In this document: positions 31,133 to 40,158 of the stretch, in pieces | Layout of the letters: each line of letters starts with the position of its first letter | How positions within the stretch are numbered: the stretch's first letter is position 1 | Assembly (NCBI GenBank): GCA_958477305.1 | Contig: CAUEFI010000004.1 | Location: 114,770-178,769, forward strand | Direction: 5' to 3' | Length of the DNA: 64,000 nucleotides | Origin: HGM12998 sp900756495 | Lineage (GTDB): Bacteria > Bacillota > Clostridia > Oscillospirales > Oscillospiraceae | Position numbers and translations under genes: made by a program | The notes under the pieces: generated by a model | The model's database searches: none | The model's input: the letters and a program-made list of their open reading frames with translations, nothing else | What the model was told of the DNA's origin: nothing

Positions 31133-31166
31133 GCCCGGGCCGAAATTGCCGGCCCGGGCGCTTTTT
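31133..31166 (+). terminator. Terminator after mrp
   Basis: GCCCGGGCCG (31133-31142) pairs with CGGCCCGGGC (31150-31159), then TTTTT at 31161-31166. Confidence 0.88.
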
Positions 31167-31250
31167 ACAGCAGGACAAATTTTAATGCCTTGTATGGTAA
31201 CTTTTCCGGCCGCTGGGGGGTCTAACCAATGGAGGGGGCAGTGGGGACCC

Positions 31251-31748
31251 ATGGAGAAAAAACAATTGTTTGAAACCTTTGAGCACTTCCTGGATCAGAA
31301 TCTTGATTACGCATACCGGTATGCTTTTACCTATATGAAGAACCAGCAGGACGCGGAGGATGTGGTGAGCGACAGTGTGGAAAAGGCGCTGCGGGCGTTG
31401 ACCTCCCTGCGAGATCCGGCGCTGATGAAGACTTGGTTTCTGCGCATTGTCATCAATACCGCAAAGAACCACCTGCAAAGGCGCGCCCGGGTACTTCCTG
31501 TGGAGGACGATCTGCTGGAGGAGCTGGCAGGTCCGGAGGAGCCCCCTCCAGATCTGGACCTGGATCAGATCCTCAGCGTACTGACCCCTGACGAGCGGGT
31601 TATCATCGTGCTCCGGTTTTATGAGGAGTATAAAATCCGGGAGATAGCCGAGATGCTCGGACTGCATGAGAGTACAGTGAAAAAGAGGCTCTACCGCGCC
31701 CTGCGCATATTAAAGACCAGATGGGAGGAGACCATATGCGACGACTAA
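31251..31748 (+). CDS. ECF-type RNA polymerase sigma factor
   Basis: A 165-residue ECF sigma factor. Region 2 (YAYRYAFTYMKNQQDAEDVV) and region 4 (VLRFYEEYKIREIAEMLGLH, ESTVKKRLYRALRIL) are both complete. The ATG at 31251 has GGGG close by and GGAGGGGG further upstream; the spacing is not ideal. The next gene, an RsiV-like anti-sigma factor, begins inside its last codons. By analogy with SigV-RsiV the pair may answer cell wall damage such as lysozyme; this is inference. Confidence 0.9.
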   Translation: MEKKQLFETFEHFLDQNLDYAYRYAFTYMKNQQDAEDVVSDSVEKALRALTSLRDPALMKTWFLRIVINTAKNHLQRRARVLPVEDDLLEELAGPEEPPPDLDLDQILSVLTPDERVIIVLRFYEEYKIREIAEMLGLHESTVKKRLYRALRILKTRWEETICDD

Positions 31749-32593
31749 AAACACAATTGGATGGAATCCATGCCAGCGATACATTGAGAGCACGGGTGCG
31801 CCGCATCGTCAAGAAGAGAAGGTACGGCGCCGTTTCCAGACGGCTGGGCTTTACAGCGGCGGCCGCCGCCGTGGTATGTGTAGTTTCGCTGAACTTTGCG
31901 CCCACAGTGGCGGCGGCCGCTTATGAGGTGCCGGTGCTTGGGGCCGTGGCCCGGGTGGTGACCCTGAACCGCTTTGCCTATCAGGACGGCGGATATGAGG
32001 TCAGCGTCAATGTCCCTAAGATTGAGGGGCTGCTGAGTCCTGAACTGGAGGCTGAGATCAATCAGGACTTTCAGGATCAGGCTGACGCAGTGATTGCGGC
32101 CTTTGAAACGGATATGAGGGAACTCAAGGCGGAGTTCGGCGAGGAGACGGTCCACTACGGCCTCCGATCCGACTACGAGGTCAAGACGGACACCCAAGAT
32201 ATTCTGGTTATTGACAATTACCTGTATTTCGCATCCGGATCATCCAGTACGGTCCACTCTTTTTACACCATTGACAAGCGCAGCGGCGCGCTTCTGACGC
32301 TCAAGGGGCTGTTTCAGGAGGATGCCGACTATGTAGGCGTTCTCAGCAGCTATATCCAACAGGAGATGGAGCGCCGCAACCGTGAGGAGGACGGCATGTT
32401 CTGGGTGGGACAGGATGAAGTGGAAAACTTTGAGCGGATAAGCGAGGACCAGAACTTTTATCTTAACAGCGACAATCAGTTGGTAATCTGCTTCGACAAA
32501 TACGAAGTAGCCGCAGGCGCTCAGGGCAGCCCTGAATTTGTTATTCCTACTGATGTGATTGCCGATATTGCGGCCTTTGATCTGCTGAAATAG
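31736..32593 (+). CDS. RsiV-like anti-sigma factor (DUF3298 family)
   Basis: A 285-residue membrane protein. A cytosolic N-terminus of about 35 residues precedes one transmembrane helix (LGFTAAAAAVVCVVSLNFA), and an extracytoplasmic domain follows. That domain has the DUF3298 end pattern (YFASGSSSTVHSFYTIDKRS, TLKGLFQEDADYV, FVIPTDVIADIAAF). In RsiV this domain binds lysozyme and leads to sigma factor release. GGGAGGAG precedes the ATG, which overlaps the end of the sigma gene. The terminator at 32606 follows. Confidence 0.82.
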   Translation: MRRLKTQLDGIHASDTLRARVRRIVKKRRYGAVSRRLGFTAAAAAVVCVVSLNFAPTVAAAAYEVPVLGAVARVVTLNRFAYQDGGYEVSVNVPKIEGLLSPELEAEINQDFQDQADAVIAAFETDMRELKAEFGEETVHYGLRSDYEVKTDTQDILVIDNYLYFASGSSSTVHSFYTIDKRSGALLTLKGLFQEDADYVGVLSSYIQQEMERRNREEDGMFWVGQDEVENFERISEDQNFYLNSDNQLVICFDKYEVAAGAQGSPEFVIPTDVIADIAAFDLLK

Positions 32594-32605
32594 GCACAAA
32601 AGGAC

Positions 32606-32648
32606 GGCGAGGGAGCGGATGTTTCCGCCCCCTCGCCATTTATATTTT
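32606..32648 (+). terminator. Terminator after the anti-sigma gene
   Basis: GGCGAGGG (32606-32613) and CCCTCGCC (32630-32637) with inner GCGG/TCCGC pairing, followed by ATTTATATTTT. Confidence 0.75.
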
Positions 32649-32678
32649 ACCCTGCGACATAGGCCGAATGGAGTGTTT

Positions 32679-33035
32679 TTACACCTTGCGCAACAGTTCC
32701 TCTACCTGCACGCTGGCGGTTACTGCGAAAACTTCTGTGGAGCCATTCATCTCCTGCTTCAGCTCCTCGGCCTCCCTGTCATGCTTCTTGTTAATGAAGT
32801 AGACAAACACATTGATAGAAACGATGACAAGGTTAATGATGTATACGACCAGAACATAATTGATTCTATGGTTGAGAAGCTTGGCCGTAATCCCCGCCAC
32901 ATAACCAACAATAATCAAAAGGATGAATTGCAGGCTCATGGACTTGGCGGTCCGGGCCTTGATATTCTTATATACGTTCAGGGGCCAGGACAGGCCAAAA
33001 CAGATGAGCATTGCGGTCTCCAGGATCTCCGCCAT
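32679..33035 (-). CDS. PQ-loop / SemiSWEET-like membrane protein
   Basis: A 118-residue protein with three hydrophobic segments (about 5-20, 33-52 and 61-83) and the PQ-loop-like pattern LSWPLNVYKNIKARTAKSMS. Three-helix bacterial SemiSWEET proteins have this size and motif and carry small sugars as dimers. The C-terminal 35 residues are a charged soluble tail, longer than in SemiSWEET. Substrate is unknown. It stands alone on the minus strand between the anti-sigma and LysR genes. Confidence 0.7.
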   Translation of the reverse strand: MAEILETAMLICFGLSWPLNVYKNIKARTAKSMSLQFILLIIVGYVAGITAKLLNHRINYVLVVYIINLVIVSINVFVYFINKKHDREAEELKQEMNGSTEVFAVTASVQVEELLRKV

Positions 33036-33170
33036 AATTCAAATCATCTCCATCAATTTCGTTCTTTGTTCTTCCTAAGCGTAGCTTATTATACAATTGA
33101 CTTTTGATAATTTCTAATATATCATGATTATTGTTTCAATAACTTATACATTATTGGTTGGTGAATACTT

Positions 33171-34052
33171 GTGGAGATCACACAAATGAAATACTTCCTG
33201 GAGGTGGCGGCCTCACAGCATGTAACAAGAAGTGCAGAGAAGCTGCATATAGCACAGCCGGCATTGACACAGGCCATTCACCGGCTGGAGAAGGAGCTGA
33301 ACGTCCCGCTGTTTGTCTCCAGGGGCAGAAATATTGTGCTGACAGAGTATGGGAAATTCCTTCAAAAGAAGCTGACACCGCTGTTGGAGGAGCTGGATGA
33401 GATTCCAGAGCAGCTCAAGATAATGGCCCGGCTGGAAACGGATACGATTCATCTCAACGTCTTGGCGGCCTCCACCCATGTTATTGACGCCATTATCGAA
33501 TATAAAAAGACGCACACAGACATCCACTTCCAGCTGCTCCAAAACGCGGAGAGTGAGCTCTTTGACATCGGGATTACAACCAGTATGGGTTACCAGCCGC
33601 CGGCAGACAGCCGCAATGAATTTGTGTGCACAGAGAAGATCTTTCTGGCGGTGCCGGAGGGCGGCAGATACGAGGGGCTGAAGTCTATCCGCCTCTCTGA
33701 CGTCACAGACGAGAGCTTTATCAGCCTGATGGGGTCCAAGCAGTTTCGATGGATTTGCGACAGATTCTGCCAGGAGGAGGGCTTTCAGCCCAAAGTTGTC
33801 TTTGAAAGCGACAGCCCCGCAGCGGTAAAGAACATGATTGCCAACAACATGGGGATCGGCTTCTGGCCGCGTTTTACCTGGGGCAGCGTGGACAGCAGGG
33901 GAATGAAGCTGCTGGAGATCGAAGGGGTGCGCTGCCAGCGGGATATCGTGTTTGTGATGCGGAAGAACAAGCAGGACAACCGGTATGTGGAGGAATTTTT
34001 TCAATTTCTCCACGACTATACCTGGCGGATTATAACGGCGGAGTGGACATAA
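33171..34052 (+). CDS. LysR-family transcriptional regulator
   Basis: A 293-residue regulator with a GTG start. The N-terminal winged helix (MKYFLEVAASQHVTRSAEKL, ALTQAIHRLEKELNVPLF) is typical, and the ligand domain follows from about residue 88. VKNMIANNMGIGFWPRFTWG near the C-terminus fits the substrate-binding domain of LysR proteins. The AT-rich upstream region (33036-33170) between it and the divergent PQ-loop gene may hold its operator. The target is not clear; AzlCD downstream is on the opposite strand. Confidence 0.87.
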   Translation: MEITQMKYFLEVAASQHVTRSAEKLHIAQPALTQAIHRLEKELNVPLFVSRGRNIVLTEYGKFLQKKLTPLLEELDEIPEQLKIMARLETDTIHLNVLAASTHVIDAIIEYKKTHTDIHFQLLQNAESELFDIGITTSMGYQPPADSRNEFVCTEKIFLAVPEGGRYEGLKSIRLSDVTDESFISLMGSKQFRWICDRFCQEEGFQPKVVFESDSPAAVKNMIANNMGIGFWPRFTWGSVDSRGMKLLEIEGVRCQRDIVFVMRKNKQDNRYVEEFFQFLHDYTWRIITAEWT

Positions 34053-34055
34053 GGG

Positions 34056-34085
34056 CAGGGCGGGCTGCATTTGCAGCCCGCCCTG
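34056..34085. terminator. Palindromic hairpin between LysR and azlD genes
   Basis: CAGGGCGGGCTGCA (34056-34069) is matched by its exact complement at 34072-34085. It lies between converging genes. There is no clear T-run, so terminator function is only probable. The next 90 bases hold nothing recognisable. Confidence 0.55.
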
Positions 34086-34173
34086 AAGAGCGTACACTAT
34101 GCAATCGGCTCCTATAGCAGGGAACACGCCTGTCCCGACTCCGGATTGCGGAAACGACAGACCGGATACCGGC

Positions 34174-34506
34174 TTATACGAACACGGCCTGAACCAGGAC
34201 CATATATAAAATCGTTCCGCCGAAGATGGAGAGCAGGTTGTTTTTTTTCCACAGGTGGAGGAGCACCACGGCGCCCACAGCGATCAGCTGCGGGGCCCAA
34301 CCGGCGGGGGCTGCAAAGCTGATGTCCCGGAGGCAGTAGATAATCAACATGGCGATGATGGCCGGCGGCAGGACCCGGCCCAGATAGAGCACGAGCTTGG
34401 GGGGAGATTCCCCCCTGTCAAAGAGCAGGAAGGGCAGGGCCCGTGTAAGGAAGGTCACGCCGGCCATGACGGCGATGGCCGCGGCGGCCTGTCCGGTGGT
34501 CAGCAT
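34174..34506 (-). CDS. azlD: Branched-chain amino acid exporter small subunit AzlD
   Basis: A 110-residue protein with four hydrophobic segments and the AzlD pattern AVMAGVTFLTRALPFLLF and YLGRVLPPAIIAMLIIYCLR. It works with AzlC to export branched-chain amino acids or their analogues such as azaleucine. Its ATG at 34506 overlaps the AzlC stop at 34500, so the pair is translationally coupled. Confidence 0.88.
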   Translation of the reverse strand: MLTTGQAAAAIAVMAGVTFLTRALPFLLFDRGESPPKLVLYLGRVLPPAIIAMLIIYCLRDISFAAPAGWAPQLIAVGAVVLLHLWKKNNLLSIFGGTILYMVLVQAVFV

Positions 34507-35237
34507 ACAGAAGCCTCCTCTCCGGCGTGTCCCGCCTTTTCCTCCAGCTTCTCGCGAAAAGCCAGGAGCAGGAGTACGATGACGCCCAGGGATACCAGCA
34601 GCAGCTTTTGTTGAGCTGCAGAGCCCAGAATTCCACCTACAATCAACAGAAAGACGGCAGTGACGGCCGCCCCGGCCAGAGCGGGGATGTGATTCCGGTA
34701 GGCCTTCCACTGGTCGACGGCGATGACCACAAATAGGGCGGTCATCGCAAAGTCAATGCCGGTGATGTCGATGGGGAGCAGGGCCCCGGCCACGCCGCCG
34801 ATGATGGAGCCCAGAACCCAATAGCTCTGATCCAGCAGTGCAATGGCAAAATAGAACTGTTTTGGATTGACGCCGACCGGGGCCTTAGCTGAGGCCAACA
34901 GGGCATAGGTTTCGTCGGTCAGGGAGAAGATCATATAGAGCTTTCGCATCCCCATACCCCGGAACTTCTCCAGCATGGACAGTCCGTAGACCAAGTGGCG
35001 GAAGTTGATGAGCAGCGTCATCACCGCCACGGTGCCCAGGGCCGCCCCAGTGCCCAGCAGAGTGACGCCCAGATACTGGCCGGATCCGGCATAGATGGTC
35101 AGGCTCATAAAGAAAGCCCAGATAAAATTGTAGCCGATTTCCTGCAGCATCAGCCCAAAGGCGATGCCGATGGCCAGATAGCCCATCAGCACGGGGACTG
35201 TGACGGGAAAGGCGGCAGAGAGTGCTTTGCGATCCAT
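34500..35237 (-). CDS. azlC: Branched-chain amino acid exporter large subunit AzlC
   Basis: A 245-residue membrane protein of the AzlC family. LMGYLAIGIAFGLMLQEIGY, ARG-like loop YAGSGQYLGVTLLGTGAALG and INFRHLVYGLSMLEKFRGMG are conserved family regions. The ATG at 35237 is used; a GTG at 35249 preceded by AAGGA is a real alternative. Together with AzlD it forms an exporter in the cytoplasmic membrane. Confidence 0.88.
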   Translation of the reverse strand: MDRKALSAAFPVTVPVLMGYLAIGIAFGLMLQEIGYNFIWAFFMSLTIYAGSGQYLGVTLLGTGAALGTVAVMTLLINFRHLVYGLSMLEKFRGMGMRKLYMIFSLTDETYALLASAKAPVGVNPKQFYFAIALLDQSYWVLGSIIGGVAGALLPIDITGIDFAMTALFVVIAVDQWKAYRNHIPALAGAAVTAVFLLIVGGILGSAAQQKLLLVSLGVIVLLLLAFREKLEEKAGHAGEEASVC

Positions 35238-35340
35238 TGGGTGACTCACATCCTTGTGTATACGGCTGTAATTCCACATTTTAACCGCTTTACCGTGGAA
35301 AAGCAACCCTGGCCGCCTAAATTCGTTTACAAAAGAGTGG

Positions 35341-35368
35341 TTGTTTTTTGGAAAAAAGTCTGTATAAT
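35341..35368 (+). promoter_or_regulatory. Promoter of the diacylglycerol kinase-like gene
   Basis: TTGTTT (35341-35346) and TATAAT (35363-35368) are 16 bases apart, 50 bases before the ATG. Confidence 0.5.
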
Positions 35369-35418
35369 ATTATGATCTACCAAGGAAGCCTTGAAAGTAC
35401 ACAGATTGGGAGACGCTT

Positions 35419-36315
35419 ATGGAAAAGCTGCTTTTTATTTACAATACTCATGCCGGTAAGGGCTTGGCCCGCCTTCGGTTGGCCGATATGCAGGAGGCCT
35501 TTGCGGCAGCGGGCTGGACCATTACCGCTCACCCCACTCAGGGGGTCGGAGATGCCACCGAAACGGCGCAGCGGCTGGGAACAGAATATGATCGTATTGT
35601 CTGCAGCGGAGGCGACGGTACCCTCCATGAGGTAGTGGAGGGCCTGCTGAATCTGCCTGCCGGACAGCGCCCCCCGGTGGGCTATATACCCACTGGTACC
35701 ACCAACGATTTTGCCAAGAATCTGCGGCTTCCCCGCGGGGTTGCCGCCATGGCAGCCGCTGCGGCTTTTGGGGTGCCCCGGCCGGTGGATATCGGCCGTT
35801 TCAACGATAAATGCTTTGTCTATGTGGCAGCCTTCGGAGCCTTTACCGATGTATCCTATAACACACCTCAACAGTTCAAGAATCTATTTGGCCACCTGGC
35901 GTATCTTCTGGAGGCGGGAGCCCGCCTGGGGACCATTCAGTCCTATCCCCTGACAGTGGAACACGACGGCGGTGTGATTCAGGGAGAGTTTGCCTACGGG
36001 ATGGTATCCAACACCGTCTCGGTGGGGGGCTTCAAAGGGGGGCCTGAGCAGGCGGTAAAGCTGGACGACGGCCTTTTTGAGGTGGCTTTGGTCCGTCAGC
36101 CCAAGAACCCGATTCAGCTTCAGGCCATGCTGCGTGCCCTGCTTCAGGGGATCTCCGATCAGGAGGGCGGGGTTCTGTGGTTCCAGACCAGGCGGCTCAA
36201 GGTATCCTGTGAAGCCGAGCTGCCCTGGACGCTGGACGGGGAGTACGGGGGCTCCCCCAAAGACGCCGAGATTGTCAATGATACCCGGGCGGTGACCATT
36301 ATCTATGGCAAGTAA
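35419..36315 (+). CDS. Diacylglycerol kinase / lipid kinase (DagK/YegS family)
   Basis: A 298-residue lipid kinase. YNTHAGKGLARLRL at the N-terminus, IVCSGGDGTLHEVVEGL (the GGDGT nucleotide site), GYIPTGTTNDFAKNL and, near the end, GEYGGSPKDAEI are all family motifs. It phosphorylates diacylglycerol or a related lipid at the membrane. The following phosphoesterase gene begins before its stop (36305), so the two overlap. GGGAG precedes the ATG at 35419. Confidence 0.9.
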   Translation: MEKLLFIYNTHAGKGLARLRLADMQEAFAAAGWTITAHPTQGVGDATETAQRLGTEYDRIVCSGGDGTLHEVVEGLLNLPAGQRPPVGYIPTGTTNDFAKNLRLPRGVAAMAAAAAFGVPRPVDIGRFNDKCFVYVAAFGAFTDVSYNTPQQFKNLFGHLAYLLEAGARLGTIQSYPLTVEHDGGVIQGEFAYGMVSNTVSVGGFKGGPEQAVKLDDGLFEVALVRQPKNPIQLQAMLRALLQGISDQEGGVLWFQTRRLKVSCEAELPWTLDGEYGGSPKDAEIVNDTRAVTIIYGK

Positions 36316-37162
36316 GCGTACCCGCCGGGGCCGCCGGATTCTCCTGGCGGTCCTGCTTCTGTCTCTGGCTGGGGCTCTTTTCCTGTACGATCAGCAAAAC
36401 CGCATCCAGCCAGAGACGGTCGAAGCCTGTTCTCCGCGGCTTCCCGCGGCCTTTGACGGCTTCCGGGTGGTACAGATCTCCGACCTTCACGGAAAGATGT
36501 TTGGAGCGGACAACGAGCGGCTGTTGAACGCGGTGGCCGGGCTGGAGCCCGATCTCATCGCCATCACCGGAGATCTGGTTGACGATCCTGCCCAGCTTTC
36601 CATGATCCCCGCCCTGGCCCGGGCCCTGTCCGGCATCGCCCCCACCTATTATGTCACCGGCAACCACGAGTGGGCCATCCGGGAGGCCAGGACAGTCAAG
36701 GGCTTGCTGGAGCAGAACGGTGTGATCCCGCTTACCAACGAGTACACCCTGCTGGAGCGGGAGGGCGAGACCTTGGTCCTGGCCGGCATCGACGACCCCA
36801 ATGGTCCCTATGACCAGAAGTCTCCCCAGGAGCTGATGGAGGAGATCCGGGCTGAACAGGGGGATCCCTACATTCTCCTGCTGGCCCACCGGAATGAGTA
36901 TGTGGAGACCTATGCTGCCTGTGGAGCCGACCTCATCCTCTGCGGACACGTGCACGGCGGAATAATCCGCCTTCCTTTTACCGATGGACTGATTGACAAC
37001 ACAAGAAGACGGCTTTTTCCCTCCTACACGGCCGGACTCTATCCTCTGGACAGCGGCGGGGTACTGATGGTCTCGCGGGGGTTGGGCAACGGCACCGGCG
37101 TGCCCCGCCTTTTCAACCGCCCCCATCTGCCGGTCATTGTACTGCGCACTTCCCTCCAATAG
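36305..37162 (+). CDS. Membrane-anchored metallophosphoesterase (YkuE-like)
   Basis: A 285-residue protein with one N-terminal membrane helix (ILLAVLLLSLAGALFLYDQQ) and a calcineurin-like phosphoesterase domain. The metal motifs are ISDLHGK, AITGDLVDD, YVTGNHEWAI, LLAHRNEY and LCGHVHGGIIRLP in order. The active site would be outside the membrane or at its surface. Family members act on lipid A-like or phospholipid headgroups, so linkage with the lipid kinase fits. It overlaps that gene by 11 bases. Confidence 0.88.
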   Translation: MASKRTRRGRRILLAVLLLSLAGALFLYDQQNRIQPETVEACSPRLPAAFDGFRVVQISDLHGKMFGADNERLLNAVAGLEPDLIAITGDLVDDPAQLSMIPALARALSGIAPTYYVTGNHEWAIREARTVKGLLEQNGVIPLTNEYTLLEREGETLVLAGIDDPNGPYDQKSPQELMEEIRAEQGDPYILLLAHRNEYVETYAACGADLILCGHVHGGIIRLPFTDGLIDNTRRRLFPSYTAGLYPLDSGGVLMVSRGLGNGTGVPRLFNRPHLPVIVLRTSLQ

Positions 37163-37214
37163 GGACTGCCCGCCACCGGGGGGCCCGAACCCTCAGATTC
37201 TAGGAGCATCCGCT

Positions 37215-39023
37215 ATGGACTATTTTGCTGGACAATACGATATTGCCGTCATTGGCGCAGGCCACGCCGGTATTGAAGCGGCGCTGGCCGCCGCTCGGAT
37301 GGGAATGAAAACCCTGTGTTTTACCGTAAACCTGGACGCGGTGGGCAACATGCCCTGCAACCCGGCTATCGGGGGTACCGGTAAGGGCCACCTGGTGCGG
37401 GAACTGGACGCCCTTGGGGGGGAGATGGCCCGTGCGGCCGATGCAGCCTGTATTCAGTACCGGGTGCTCAACCGGGGAAAGGGCCCCGCTGTCTGGTCCC
37501 TCCGGGCCCAGGCCGACCGCCGCCGGTATCAGGAGATTATGAAACATACCCTGGAGCGTCAGGAGAACCTGTGGATCAAACAGGCCGAGGTGGTGGAGAT
37601 CCGCACAGAGGGAGGCGCTGTCTCAGCCGTTCGGACGGCGGCCGGCGCTCTCTATGCCGTGCGGGCTGCCATCGTGGCAACAGGAACCTATCTGGGCGGA
37701 CGCACCATTGTAGGAGACGTTACGCGCCAGAGCGGGCCGGACGGCCTCTCGGCCGCCTTGCCCCTCACCGAAAGCCTGACCGCCCTGGGGCTCAGCATCC
37801 GCCGTTTCAAGACGGGCACTCCCCCGCGGGTCAACGCCCGCAGCGTGGACTTTTCCAAGATGGAGATCCAGGAGGGGGATGCGGATGCGCTTCCCTTTTC
37901 CTTTGAGACCGAACGGGTCCCTGAAAACCGGGCGGTGTGCTGGCTCACCTACACCAACGCCGCCACCCACGACATCATCCGTAAAAACCTCCATCGCTCC
38001 CCCCTCTTTTCCGGAGTCATTGAGGGGATAGGGCCCCGGTACTGCCCCTCCATCGAGGACAAGGTGGTCCGGTTCGCCGACAAGGAACGGCACCAGCTAT
38101 TTGTAGAGCCCATGGGGCTGAATACCGAGGAGCTCTATATCCAGGGCTTTTCCTCCTCTCTCCCTGAGGACGTGCAGGTGGAAATGCTTCACACGATTCC
38201 CGGCTTGGAGCAGGCCGAGATGACCCGCTGCGCCTATGCGATCGAATACGACTGCGCCGACCCCACACAGCTTCTCCCCACGCTGGAGTGCAAAGCCGTC
38301 CCCGGCCTCTACGGAGCCGGGCAGTTCAACGGATCCTCAGGCTATGAGGAGGCTGCCGTCCAGGGCTTTGTGGCCGGCGTGAACGCGGCTTTGAAGCTCC
38401 AGGGCAGGGCGCCCCTGATCCTGAGACGGGATCAGGGATATATCGGGGTTCTCATTGACGATCTGGTGACCAAGGGTACCAATGAACCCTACCGCATGAT
38501 GACTTCCCGCACGGAATACCGGCTTCTCTGCCGCCAGGACAACGCCGACCGGCGGCTGTGCCCTGTGGGACACGAGATCGGGCTGGTCAGCGGCGAGCGG
38601 TATGTCCGGGTACAGGAGAAATACGCCGCTGTGGATCGGGAAATCCGCCGCCTGGAGCACACGGGCACGGCGGAGGGAAGGCTGGTCGATCTGCTGCGCC
38701 GTCCGGAGAACACCTACGAAAGTCTGGCCGGGGTGGATCCGGGGCGGCCGGCGTTGTCCCGCGCGGTCACCGAGGCGGTGGAGATTGCCGTCAAATACCA
38801 GGGGTACATCGACCGGCAGCTCCGGCAGGTGGAGGAGATGCGCAAGCTGGAGCGCCATCCCCTTCCCGCCGATATGAACTACGCCGCGCTGCAGGGGCTG
38901 CGCCTGGAGGCCAGGCAGAAGCTGGAGCAGATCCGTCCGCTCAACCTGGGACAGGCCAGCCGGATCTCGGGTGTGAGCCCCGCCGACGTGGCCGCGTTGA
39001 TGATCTATCTGGAGCGGGGATAA
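37215..39023 (+). CDS. mnmG: tRNA uridine 5-carboxymethylaminomethyl modification enzyme MnmG
   Basis: A 602-residue FAD enzyme, normal to slightly short. The FAD motif IAVIGAGHAGIEAALAAARM opens the chain. CNPAIGGTGKGHLVRELDAL is the family signature, and later GLYGAGQFNGSSGYEEAAVQ and MTSRTEYRLLCRQDNADRRL are conserved. With MnmE it modifies U34 of certain tRNAs. The ATG at 37215 is preceded by TAGGAG; longer in-frame starts lie inside the phosphoesterase gene. MnmA follows, so two steps of U34 modification are side by side. Confidence 0.95.
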   Translation: MDYFAGQYDIAVIGAGHAGIEAALAAARMGMKTLCFTVNLDAVGNMPCNPAIGGTGKGHLVRELDALGGEMARAADAACIQYRVLNRGKGPAVWSLRAQADRRRYQEIMKHTLERQENLWIKQAEVVEIRTEGGAVSAVRTAAGALYAVRAAIVATGTYLGGRTIVGDVTRQSGPDGLSAALPLTESLTALGLSIRRFKTGTPPRVNARSVDFSKMEIQEGDADALPFSFETERVPENRAVCWLTYTNAATHDIIRKNLHRSPLFSGVIEGIGPRYCPSIEDKVVRFADKERHQLFVEPMGLNTEELYIQGFSSSLPEDVQVEMLHTIPGLEQAEMTRCAYAIEYDCADPTQLLPTLECKAVPGLYGAGQFNGSSGYEEAAVQGFVAGVNAALKLQGRAPLILRRDQGYIGVLIDDLVTKGTNEPYRMMTSRTEYRLLCRQDNADRRLCPVGHEIGLVSGERYVRVQEKYAAVDREIRRLEHTGTAEGRLVDLLRRPENTYESLAGVDPGRPALSRAVTEAVEIAVKYQGYIDRQLRQVEEMRKLERHPLPADMNYAALQGLRLEARQKLEQIRPLNLGQASRISGVSPADVAALMIYLERG

Positions 39024-39090
39024 AGGCTTCGCTGGGGGAAGAGTTGAGGATGCGCGGGGACGTTACCCTACTCTGAAAGGAGATACACGG

Positions 39091-40092
39091 ATGAAAAAGG
39101 TTGTCCTCGGCCTCTCCGGCGGAGTGGATTCCGCCGTGGCTGCCCGCCTCTTGATGCGGGACTATGAGGTCCACTGTCTATACTTGGACATTGGCCTGGG
39201 CGGGAGCGGGGCGGCGGACGCCGCCGCGGTGGCGGGGTCGCTGGGGCTGCCCTTTGCAATCGCGGATATCCGTACCCAGCTGGAGAAGCAGGTCTGCGCC
39301 CATTTTGCGGCCGAATATCTGGCTGGACGGACACCGCTGCCCTGCGCCAGGTGCAACCGGCTGGTAAAATTTCCTGCCCTGCTGGAGGCGGCCGACCGCC
39401 TTGGAGCGGAGTATGTGGCAACAGGACACTATGCCCGGGCAGAGGGCGGCGTTCTCAAAAAGGGGATGTCCCACAATGATCAGTCCTATATGCTGGCACG
39501 GCTGACCAAGTTACAATTACAGCGCGTTATTTTTCCGCTGGGAGATTACGAAAAGCCCCAGATCCGGGCGTTGGCGGAGGACTTTGGAATCCCGGTGGCC
39601 CACAAGCCGGACAGCATGGAGATCTGCTTTATTCCCGATGGAGACTACACCGCCTGGCTCGCCCGCCGGGGAGAGGTCCCGCCGCCCGGCGACTTTGTGT
39701 CCCCTGACGGCGCTGTGCTGGGGCGCCACCGGGGCTATCACTGCTATACGCTTGGCCAGGGGCGGGGGCTGGGAGTGTCCGGCCCCCACCGCTACTTTGT
39801 CTCTGCCATCAGGCCTGAGACAAACCAGGTGGTACTCTCCGACGGGGCCGATCTGGGCCGTACTGTCGTACGCTGTACCAATCCTAATTGGATTGGGGTG
39901 AGCAGCCTTGCAGCCCCTATGGAGGTCACGGTCCGGCTTCGGCATTCCCGCACGGAGGCACCGGCAGTTATTGTCCCGTACGGAGCCGGGGCGGAGATTC
40001 AGATGAGGGAGCCCGCCCGGGCCCCTACGCCGGGCCAGCTGGCCGTCTTTTATGACGGAGATGTGGTGGTAGGAAGCGGTTGGATTTTGTAA
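39091..40092 (+). CDS. mnmA: tRNA-specific 2-thiouridylase MnmA
   Basis: A 333-residue sulfurtransferase. The PP-loop VLGLSGGVDSAVAARLL is at residues 5-20. The catalytic cysteines are in LPCARCNRLVKF (about residue 85) and SMEICFIPDGDY (about 178), and SYMLARLTKLQLQRVIFPLG is a family motif. It puts sulfur on C2 of U34 in tRNAs for Lys, Glu and Gln. It is a little shorter than the usual 350-370 residues, with no obvious missing motif. AAGGAG precedes the ATG. Confidence 0.93.
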   Translation: MKKVVLGLSGGVDSAVAARLLMRDYEVHCLYLDIGLGGSGAADAAAVAGSLGLPFAIADIRTQLEKQVCAHFAAEYLAGRTPLPCARCNRLVKFPALLEAADRLGAEYVATGHYARAEGGVLKKGMSHNDQSYMLARLTKLQLQRVIFPLGDYEKPQIRALAEDFGIPVAHKPDSMEICFIPDGDYTAWLARRGEVPPPGDFVSPDGAVLGRHRGYHCYTLGQGRGLGVSGPHRYFVSAIRPETNQVVLSDGADLGRTVVRCTNPNWIGVSSLAAPMEVTVRLRHSRTEAPAVIVPYGAGAEIQMREPARAPTPGQLAVFYDGDVVVGSGWIL

Positions 40093-40097
40093 AAATA

Positions 40098-40138
40098 ACG
40101 GAATGTATTTTACTGTAGGTAAAATACATTCCGTTTTT
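40098..40138. terminator. Bidirectional terminator between mnmA and cinA
   Basis: ACGGAATGTATTTTAC (40098-40113) pairs perfectly with GTAAAATACATTCCGT (40119-40134) around TGTAG. TTTTT follows on the + strand, and on the minus strand TTATTTTTAC follows. Confidence 0.92.
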
Positions 40139-40158
40139 GCTTGCCGGACAGGCGAATT

